Below, piece by piece: positions 56,153 to 64,000 of a stretch of DNA of 64,000 nt (position 1 is its first letter; every line of letters starts with the position of its first letter). The notes under the pieces were generated by a model. It was not told the origin of the DNA, searched no databases, and saw only the letters and a list, made by a program, of their open reading frames with translations. The stretch is from Polyporus tsugae. Lineage: Eukaryota > Basidiomycota > Agaricomycetes > Polyporales > Polyporaceae. Location: positions 997,001 through 1,061,000 of the forward strand of contig JAHRBS010000012.1 in assembly GCA_024305745.1 (NCBI GenBank), in the 5' to 3' direction. The position numbers and the translations under genes are program-made.

Positions 56153-57079
56153 TCAGATCGACGTCGCGGTACAACCACCACTCGAAGAAGATGTCAACCC
56201 CATGTCCAGGAAATTGTCCGGAGACGCGTTGGGGCTCGACGCCCGTGATTCCTCCCCGGCACTGGCGTATCCAAGCTCGTACAGTGAGAGCGCGCCGTAC
56301 TCCTCGTAGACAGCGATCACGGTGTCGTCAAGGAATGAGAGGTCGTCCGATACCGAGAGAGCGAATGAAGGCCTTGCATAGATAGAGCGCGAGTAAATGG
56401 GACCGAAAGTTGAGTACGTCGAGTTACGGGAGCAGGTGGTGGGAGGCAGTGTAAGGACTTCGTTGGGTGGCGGCGGCTCCATCGGTCCGGCGACTCGTTG
56501 GGGAGCTGTCGAGATTTGTGCGTCCCAGCCCGCATCCTGCACCTCGGTGGGTTGAATTTGATCCGGAGCAGCCTCGAATGCTTCGTTTCGCCGTCTGATG
56601 TCGTCGCGGGAGTAGGCGACGGAGAGTGGGACGAGAGTGTGGGAGCGAAGAGCGAATGGGGTGGTGTCCTCGGTAGCGTTTGCGAACATCTCGAAGCCCT
56701 CCTTCCTCCAGCGGATGTCTCTCCGACATTGTGCGAAGGAGAGGCGGATGAGACTGTTGGTGGGGAGAATCATGGAGCTGGATGGGTCGTTGAGGCTTGA
56801 GTTATGAGGAGAGACGGGGATGTGCTCGTCCGCATTGCCGACTTGGGGAAGGGAAGGGATGAATATGAAGGGTCGATCGGCATGCTCCAGGTCAGGAGAA
56901 GACTTGGAGTCGTATGAGAGCGACCGACGATGCGCTCGGGAATGGTGTCGAACGTCATATGCTATATTGATTGGAGCCGGTGTTGTTGCAAGCTTGCGCG
57001 ATGAAACTAAATTGGGCAACTTAAAACGCGGGGCAGGAGAGGAACCGGAAGAAGCGGCCTTAAATCGTAGAAGGGGCAT
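56153..57079 (-). CDS. Unrecognised 308-residue protein with an internal repeat
   Basis: Single open frame, ATG 57079. No known domain. A motif occurs twice about 50 residues apart: IRLSFAQCRRDIRWRKEGFE and VPLSVAYSRDDIRRRNEAFE (pattern S-x-A-x2-R-x-DIR-x-R-x-E-x-FE). The N-terminus is basic (FKLPNLVSSRKLAT). The C-terminus holds an acidic-Tyr stretch (IAVYEEYGALSLYELGYASA) and a Ser/Gly tail. No signal peptide or membrane span. Probably a lineage-restricted cytosolic or nuclear protein; function unknown. Confidence 0.65.
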   Translation of the reverse strand: MPLLRFKAASSGSSPAPRFKLPNLVSSRKLATTPAPINIAYDVRHHSRAHRRSLSYDSKSSPDLEHADRPFIFIPSLPQVGNADEHIPVSPHNSSLNDPSSSMILPTNSLIRLSFAQCRRDIRWRKEGFEMFANATEDTTPFALRSHTLVPLSVAYSRDDIRRRNEAFEAAPDQIQPTEVQDAGWDAQISTAPQRVAGPMEPPPPNEVLTLPPTTCSRNSTYSTFGPIYSRSIYARPSFALSVSDDLSFLDDTVIAVYEEYGALSLYELGYASAGEESRASSPNASPDNFLDMGLTSSSSGGCTATSI

Positions 57080-58082
57080 GGCACGGGCAAAGTAGAGTTA
57101 CAAAGTAGAGGTGGCAGAACCACGAGAGCGGGAGGAAGTTCGCGAAAGATAAAGATAGCCACGCACGACGTTAACACCTCAGCCGGTGGAGGCTGACATT
57201 CGGAGGAGCTACATGTCCGCCAGCCCTGACCGAATACCGATCGGAACTGATATCGAATGGGGCCACATCAAGCCCTTGAGCTCGACCTTATTGATAGATA
57301 GTTGAAAATGCGGACTTGGTATGTCAACGCACGTAGAGTCCTAATGGAATCATGAATTCGAGCCGATTGCATCCTAACGAACAATGTCCAAATACCAGGA
57401 TGTATCCTCGCTTGACACATACGGAGAGGACTGTTTCCGAGAAGGGACGATAAAGCTCGGGTCCAGGGCGATATTTCGATCTACTACTTGAAGGTCTGGA
57501 CCTGTCGAATGAGGGGAAGAGCACCTGTGACGGACGTTAGTACTAACGGGGGCACCAAGTAAGCATTGCCCACTTATACACTTAGCTATATGCTACCTCC
57601 AGGCTGTCAGTGCTCGCAACCCAACGCAACCTCCACGGTGAACTGTTGCGCTGGTCCGCTGCTGCAGCTGGCAGGCGATACTTATTAATTGCCGTTGACA
57701 TGGTTGACATGTCGGAGTCGTTACGTGATCGAGCACGTTGACTGCGCATGCTGAAATGGGACCTGTCAATGACGCAGAGATCTCAGTAGAGGATCGGGAC
57801 GGGTTGACCAGCAAACTTATTGCTGATTTGCCATGGCGGGGTCGGGGCTGAAGGAGGTCGTGAGAGAGCTCAGAGAGGGACTACTGTAAGTACAGTCTAC
57901 TGTATTGTAAGTACAACGGGAGGATGGTTACCAGGGCAAGAATAGCTCGGCCATCACGTGGAGCGGCTGTTACGCGACAGAGCCATCGCATGCTCTCTCT
58001 CTCTCTCTCTCTCTTATACCAGCTCAGTCCCTTCTTCCCACCCAACCTGTCTTTTCTTCCAGCCCAGCCCGGCCCCTTCGAC
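57080..58082. other. Divergent intergenic region with CT tract
   Basis: About 1.0 kb between divergent start codons. A (CT)11 run at 57993-58014 lies 70-90 bases before the ATG of the secreted protein, a usual place for a core-promoter pyrimidine tract in fungi. A tagtacag-type direct repeat (gtaagtacag / gtaagtacaa) is at about 57886-57915. Confidence 0.5.
57993..58014. repeat. Microsatellite (CT)n in promoter
   Basis: Eleven CT units in a row just before the translation start of the secreted protein. Confidence 0.95.
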
Positions 58083-59437
58083 ATGTTCGCCATACCCACC
58101 CTCGTCTCTCTTTTCCTTCTCGCTGTCCCCAACGCCGTCTACGCTGATCCATGCGTCGCCTTCGACGCTGACTTCAATCTCCTCGCTTTCGGCCTCAACG
58201 GCAAGGATTGGAATGCAGGCCAACAGGACTCATGGGGAAGCGGTGAGTGTTCGACTATGCGCCGCCGCGATTTTGCCCTCTGTGTTTCCGCATATCACTC
58301 AACCCTCGATCTCACCGCAGGCAGTGCTACCGACATCACTGCTTCAGGACGGCCGTAAGTCTAGATATTCAAAATACTTCCGCACCCTTAGTACTGACAT
58401 TTTCCCAGTCCGTTCGACAGTACCAACACAACATGCTACCTTGCTCAATTCTTCAACGCCGTCTACGTCCTGAACGGTGACAAGTCTAACCCCTCCAATG
58501 TCCATATATATGACGCCGCTGCCAAGTCATGGACTACTCAAAAGACGAACTTGAACAACCTCGACCTTTCTACCTTCGTGACCATCCTCGATCATGACAC
58601 CAATGTCTTCTACGGCCTTTCTCAGGGCAACGTATGGTTCCTTGACATGGGAGAGATCAAGGCTGCCACCTCCACCGCTCTCGACTGGACAAACGCCGAG
58701 ACGTCCCCCTACGGAACTGACTACCAGCCGACCATGGCTCTCGCGCAGAACCACATCCACTTCATCGGTACCCCCGGTACTCCAGCCGGTTCTGCCGAGA
58801 TTTTTGTCATCCACTGTGAGTATTCGTCCTGGGTACACTGGTCTCGTTCACTGATAATGGATATTATACAGTCTCGTTCTTCCAGCCCCAGGCTCAGGCT
58901 TACTCCGGCGCCACCTTCCCTGCTTCCCACGGCCAAGCCACATCCTTTTTCCAGACATCGGGTGTGCAGCAGGAATTCGCGTTTATCCCCGACGATTTCT
59001 CGGATGTGTACGTGATCAACGTCGAAACCAACGCCACCGCTTCCCTTGCCGCGCCGTCCTCTAAGGACGCAAATGCACGTTACGCCGCATCCATTACCGC
59101 CCTCGTCCAGCTCGACAGCTCTGGTTCCGTGTCGTATATCCCCTACAAGCAGGGAGACGCCTCGACCAACTCCGCCGCGAAGTGGGCAAGCGTTGCAAAT
59201 ATCGCAGCTGCCGTCCCCGCTTCCAGTGCCTCTGCGACCGGCACTGGTAGCTCTGCTACTGGCACCAGCCACTCATCCGGCACCGGTGCGCCAGCTGGCA
59301 CGCGTCAGTCGGGCTCGTCCACAGCAACCGGCGGGTCGGCATCTGCCACTGGTTCCGCCAACGGCGCGATATCGAATGTGGTCAGCTTCGGCGCCATCGC
59401 GGCTGCCGTGCTTTCGGTGCTCGCGTCTCTCCACTGA
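58083..59437 (+). CDS. Secreted, probably GPI-anchored protein with beta-propeller-like body
   Basis: Four exons: 58083-58242, 58321-58354, 58409-58815, 58872-59437; 388 residues. Residues 1-21 (FAIPTLVSLFLLAVPNAVYA) are a signal peptide. The body has repeated blade-like stretches (FNAVYVLNGDKSNPSNVHIY, VFYGLSQGNVWFLDMGEIKA, HIHFIGTPGTPAGSAEIFVI), which recall Kelch-type repeats. A Ser/Thr/Gly/Ala linker from about 325 is followed by a C-terminal hydrophobic segment (VVSFGAIAAAVLSVLASLH), the usual GPI signal. Likely a cell-wall or plasma-membrane surface protein; no enzymatic motif seen. Confidence 0.8.
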
Positions 59438-60977
59438 GCGCGCGCGCGCTTTGGAAACGGTTGGAATAGAGGACGATTTCTTGCACATGTCGGACAGCAC
59501 GGACATACCCAGTAGACGTACCTACTTACCCTTTGCCCCTTCCCGCCATACCCCCCCCCCCCCCCGCCCCGCATTCATATCATGTCTTGGGATTTCTCGG
59601 GCACTGTAGCCGTGCCTAGTGCATCTGTGCTTGTGTTTGGATGGATGGGATGACATACGGATCGACTGACCGACGACTTGACTGACTGGCCTTCTTGGCG
59701 ACCCTCGCTTAGCACTACTGTCCTTGACCCGTAGGGACGCATCCGCCTGCGGCGGTGTGCTGCCTGTTACCCACTAGCCATAGCATACAGTACTTACTCT
59801 GCGCCCCATTTATTTAGGATCATAATAAGTTTCGTTCCAGACCTAGATCCCTTGGCTTGCGTCGCGCCGTCTGGGCTCCGCCACAGAATTGTCTTGCTTT
59901 TGCCAAGTGCTTGGCCACTGACCGCTGATCCAGCTGCGTCACCCTTACAGAACACTGGTGGATTTCAGTCAAAGGTATGAGTTCTTGGAGCACACAACCG
60001 AGCGTTAATTATCATTGACCAGTACTTACTAGTGATTGGATAGGGCAATGTGCTAGGCGACCTTCAATTCGTGGATACCTTCGTGCCGTGGTGCCGACTG
60101 GCAGGAGAGTGATCTTCGCATCACTTTCACCGGGCTTCCATATCTTCCTTCCCGGGATGCCCTATGTAGCCGGTGGACAAATGACACATTACACCTACCG
60201 AAAAATTCCTCCTTGGTGACTTCCCTTGTTGCTTGCTTTCACCTGTCGACTGACATACACGTGTGCAGGGAACGCCACGAGGATGCGCACTGGTTCCTCT
60301 AGCGTCAGCGTCGCCCAAACGGGGTTCGTCAAGGCGCGCGGATGTCGCATAGCGGTCGATGGACGTAAGTTACCGTAAACGCGGACTCCCGCGAAGCCAC
60401 ATACTTGGCCGGCTAGTCGCTCGTCTACCGAGTCTGGAGAGCTGGTAGGCTGTTTGCATGCCCGGTCCTTGGCTACACCCGGCTGTCATTTGAGAGCTTG
60501 AGGTTGCCCTTCTCATAGAACGTAAGTGTGATAACCGTTGTCCAGTCGCGTCTCAGACTTGCGCTAAATCGCTAACGACTACGATACTTCCCGGGCCGGC
60601 GGTTGTAGGTTTGTTTTAGCCCTGGATCAAGTGAAGTCGCTACGGGTACCCGACTTGACAAACACCCAGCTGCATACCAGGAAAGTCGTGTGGCCGTTAG
60701 TATACTCTTGCTGAATCATGATGAAGAAAGGCTTTCGTGAACCCGAGACATGGTGGCATCTCCAATGATCAACCATTTCAGCGTTTTAGACTCTTGTAAA
60801 TGGAGGTGTGCTATTCCTCCTTTGCTGCTGCCTGTCTGTCTCATCTTCCTGCAAGGCTAGCGCACGCACGCTAGACGACTCGGAGGAGGCGCGGGAGCAC
60901 AAGGTAGTCGTGCCACGCAATTGGCTGTCTGCTCAGTCGCGTCGAGCAGTTTGTCACATACGCCCCTTCGTCCCAAG
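59438..60977. other. Intergenic region with C15 tract
   Basis: About 1.5 kb without a recognised gene. A run of 15 C at 59551-59565 lies in the 3' UTR region of the secreted protein. Several short inverted pieces were seen but nothing consistent. Confidence 0.5.
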
Positions 60978-60984
60978 TATAAAG
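60978..60984 (+). promoter_or_regulatory. TATA box of HsbA-like gene 1
   Basis: TATAAAG 106 bases before the ATG at 61090. The paralogue at 63727 has a TATA box at almost the same distance. Confidence 0.6.
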
Positions 60985-61089
60985 ACCAACGTGAAGCCCG
61001 GCCATTGCTCCCCATCCCCCACATCTCAACACTCAGCAGCTCTACCAAGCTTCCCAAAGCCACTTCGCAACACTCAGTCCTCCTCCGCC

Positions 61090-61993
61090 ATGAAGTTCTT
61101 CAGCCAGCTCCTCACTTTCGTCCCCGTCGTCGCCCTCGGCGCGGTCGGCGCCATGGCCCAAAGCTCCGAGGTGGTCATCACCACCATCCAGGCGTTCACG
61201 TCCACGTCGTCCGCCCTGGCCACGACCGTCAACGACCTGAGCATTGTGAACTTCCTTTTTGACGGCTTCGTGCGTATATCTTCGTCAAAGGCCGCCAGGG
61301 TGTTCTGACATCCGCCGTAGGAAGTCGCCCAGGGCCTCGGCAACATCACCACTGCCGTCACCAGTTTCAACACCCAGTTCTCTGTAAGCGACCCGTAGGC
61401 GTTTTATTTGAACACCTTTTCACGAGTCATCTCCCAGTCGTCCACTCCCGCGTACACCGACGAGGTCGCCATCGAGGTCGTCGATGTCTTGACGACCTTC
61501 GTCGAGGTCCACCAGTAAGTGACTCGTCCTCCGGTACGCCTTCGCGCTCACTCAGACGCTCTCTGGCACACAGGCAGCTCCTCATGGTCATCATCGGCAA
61601 GCACGTACGTACATACAACTGACTGGCAGGACCCCCGACTGCGTACTGACAATATTAATCGCGAACCCACAGTCCCTGGCCGCCCAGTTCTTCCTGACGG
61701 CGCCGATCGCCGCCGCCCTGAGGCTCCTGGAAGGCGTCGTCGACGTGGGTCTTCCTCCCACGGCTGTCCCCCCGCGCTTTGCACTGACCAGAATCGTCGG
61801 TATCTGTATCGCTAGACTTTCGCCTTCTCCCTCATCAGCTTGATCCCGACTCAGCAGGGCCCCGCGATGACCCAGCTTGTCAGTGTCTCTTTCTCGTCCA
61901 CTTTGGCTATATGCAGGAATTTGTGCTGACATGTTTTCGCAGTCGGCGTTGAACGTCACGTTCACCGAGTGCATCACCACCTACTCGTCCTAA
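61090..61993 (+). CDS. HsbA-like small secreted protein, copy 1
   Basis: Seven exons: 61090-61269, 61321-61383, 61438-61514, 61574-61604, 61673-61744, 61816-61878, 61943-61993; 178 residues. The first ~23 residues (MKFFSQLLTFVPVVALGAVG) are a signal peptide ending AMAQ. The mature chain is helical and rich in Ala, Thr, Val, with few Cys (one near the C-terminus, FTECITTYSS). Its pattern (VVITTIQAFTSTSSALATTV, NITTAVTSFNTQFS) resembles hydrophobic surface-binding protein A, which coats hydrophobic surfaces. A paralogue starts at 63727. The family call is good but not certain, since HsbA is weakly conserved. Confidence 0.75.
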
Positions 61994-63625
61994 GGTGGCG
62001 CGGACTCGAAGCACCCTGCGCGCGGTCTGTGGTGGCCCGTGACGACGATGCAGGCGGAGGTGCACCACACGGTTTATGGCTATAGAGAAAGCTCTTAGAG
62101 TTTCAGTTGTCGTTGTATCGTGCTTGCATGGTTTCAAGTTCTAGATCGCGTCTATAGAAAATCGCTCTTGTTTATGAAAAGTGTCGATCGTTTGTGTTGA
62201 GATGTGTGCGCTGAGCCCGGTCGCAAACGTGGTGATGCAGATATGCACGGGCGTAAAGTTCAGATCCACGGGGGATAATGCACTCAGCTTCAGTCAGTAA
62301 CAACCTGCGCGTTTAAGCCACTGACACGGGTTGCCTAAAATAGCGATACAATTTTCTTCGGCTTTTGCCGGGCGTTCAGTATGGTCAGGGCGTTGGTTCA
62401 AGCCGCCAGGTTGTTTCAAATTCCATCTGCTAACAGCGTCCTCATTCACCATCATACCTCCCGTCTCGATTACTCATGGTCATATTCATAATATGTACAG
62501 AGCGCGATGATAGCCCGACATTGGCATTGGTGGTCGCAGGTAGTCGGATGGTTCAAGAAGTCAATGCCTTAGGCTCAACGGTTTCAATCCACCTGCAGGC
62601 TATGGAGCCACACATGGTGAGTACGTGACTACACATATCCAGTCTCCACTCCGCTGTCAATACAGTCTCTATTTAAATTCGTGCTGAAGACATGCGGAAT
62701 GTGACCGGGGAGGGGGACAATAATACTTAATGCCGTCACATTAATATTGCGGAACTACTAACGACTCTCTGCGACGGCACGAGCACTCCCGAGCGCTGCA
62801 TGCAGTGAAGCCTTCGCCACCTTGATTTCCACTGTGGTAGCTTCATTTTCCATTCCTGTGGGATGCGCGGCTGCCATTTACTGACGTGCTTGGAACACCA
62901 TCAGGATGTGGGGTGGCATACCTTCCCTCGACGAAGCTCTTCGTGAGTGTGCGAACCCGCAAGGCCGCTGCGGGCACCCGCTTTCTCAAACACATACCCG
63001 AAGAGCCCGATATGAGCCTTGAAGCATCTGGAACTGTAGAAACATCGGGACGTCCAAAGCAACGGCATAGGAGGATAGGAGTGCACGTGGTCGGTCGCTT
63101 CCAAGCTACCGTGGCACTCGCTGCCGTCATGCTAGTGGCAGGACGCCCATTGCCACGTCTTTGGGCTCCTATACTGCACGGGTAAGGATAGAGGACCACG
63201 GATGTAAAGCAAGTAGCCTGTGATGTTTTCGTGTCTCTTTGACAGAAGGGTGCATACGCCTGACGGTTTACAAGTCGCTTCGGTTCGACAAGCTTAAGAC
63301 AAACATAGTCGAAGTTGGAGAAGTTTCAATGTTCTGAAAGAGCCGACGTACGCCGGGCGTGTTGAACGGGCCAAGTGCCATGATCGGCTTGGAATCGCTT
63401 CATGCCAGCCACGAAGGCGGCCCGTGAGCGCATTGTTGGTTCCCGACATGGCCGAACATGGGCTTCGTTTCGACGAAAGGAACCCCACAACATTGTCGCG
63501 CATCATTTCGTGGAATGTGAATCGTGAGTGTTGGTCGGAGACTCGTGTTTTTCTTTATTGGCGAATTTTGTTTGTCTGACAGTTTGGTCTCGTCACAGGG
63601 CGTGTGTAAGCCCGTCTGATTTGTG
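61994..63625. other. Intergenic region between the HsbA-like paralogues
   Basis: About 1.6 kb; no gene recognised. No leftover third copy of the HsbA-like gene was seen. Confidence 0.5.
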
Positions 63626-63633
63626 TATAAAAG
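63626..63633 (+). promoter_or_regulatory. TATA box of HsbA-like gene 2
   Basis: TATAAAAG 94 bases before the ATG at 63727; compare the box at 60978 of copy 1. Confidence 0.6.
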
Positions 63634-63726
63634 CTGGCACACCGTACCGACACTGATCCTCCATCCCCACATCCCATAACACCTAACAGCCTCTCCAGTC
63701 TCTACAAACACTCAATCTTCACCGCT

Positions 63727-64000
63727 ATGAAGTTCTTCAGCACTTTCCTCACCGCCGGTTTTGTTGTCCTCTTGGGCGTCGTCGGGACCATGGCTCAGAC
63801 CTCGGACCAGGTGATCGGTGCGATCCAATCGTTCATCACCGCGTCCAGCAACCTCGACACGGATGTTACCGCTTTGAACGTAACCAACTTCCCCACTGAG
63901 GGCTTCGTACGTATTCTTTGTATCATCTTTGATATTATTTCCCTGATTCCTGTCCCAGATCATCGCTGACGGGTTTGACAACATCACGGCGGCAGTGAAC
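63727..64000 (+). CDS. HsbA-like small secreted protein, copy 2 (3' end outside window)
   Basis: Exon 1 63727-63906 and the start of exon 2 from 63959; the rest is beyond the window. Exon 1 is exactly as long (180 bases) as in copy 1 and its intron has the same phase after a GF pair (FPTEGF against FLFDGF). Signal peptide MKFFSTFLTAGFVVLLGVVG ending TMAQ. The mature start TSDQVIGAIQSFITASSNLD aligns with copy 1, and exon 2 begins IADGFDNITAAVN against EVAQGLGNITTAV. A tandem duplicate of the gene at 61090. Confidence 0.8.

Noticed and set aside
59700..60900. Possible small RNA or hairpin signals
   Set aside because: Only short imperfect inverted pieces; no tRNA boxes or snoRNA motifs could be aligned.

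Overview
The window is nuclear DNA from a filamentous basidiomycete, most likely an Agaricomycete (a polypore-type wood-decay fungus is my best guess, not proven). The signs are dense genes with many 45-70 base GT-AG introns, GC-rich exons, a HsbA-like secreted pair, a HyuA/DUF917 fusion, Ran1-type kinases and a two-BIR Bir1. I rebuilt exons by hand; for every gene given with a full exon list the codon phases close from start to stop, except the amidase, whose first exon I could not find.

Layout. 1-1087: 3' end of the proteasome subunit RPN1. 2.2-19.2 kb: a metabolic block with an intact FAD monooxygenase (phenol hydroxylase type), two tail relics and one full-length dead copy, a LYC1-like acetyltransferase, an amidase (minus) and a 19-exon HyuA-DUF917 protein. 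19.7-26.1 kb: MLH1 between two unrecognised minus-strand proteins. 26.2-41.8 kb: gene-poor, with a P450 relic, three paralogous three-finger zinc proteins spaced 4-5 kb apart, and decayed coding-like pieces. 41.8-55.5 kb: mostly cell-cycle genes: a RING+RRM protein, WAPL, BIR1 (divergent from WAPL) and two tandem Ran1-like kinases. 56-64 kb: an unrecognised protein, a secreted GPI-type protein and two HsbA-like secreted proteins, the second cut by the window end.

How they fit. The enzymes at 2-19 kb could form a catabolic (nitrogen or aromatic) neighbourhood, but there are no shared-regulation data. WAPL (cohesin release) and BIR1 (chromosomal passenger complex) share a 335-base promoter carrying an SBF/E2F-like site and an E-box, which suggests co-regulation in the cell cycle. 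The zinc-finger trio in an otherwise empty 15 kb is the best candidate for a lineage-specific, poorly described regulator family. I saw no tRNA, rRNA, CRISPR array or intact transposon.
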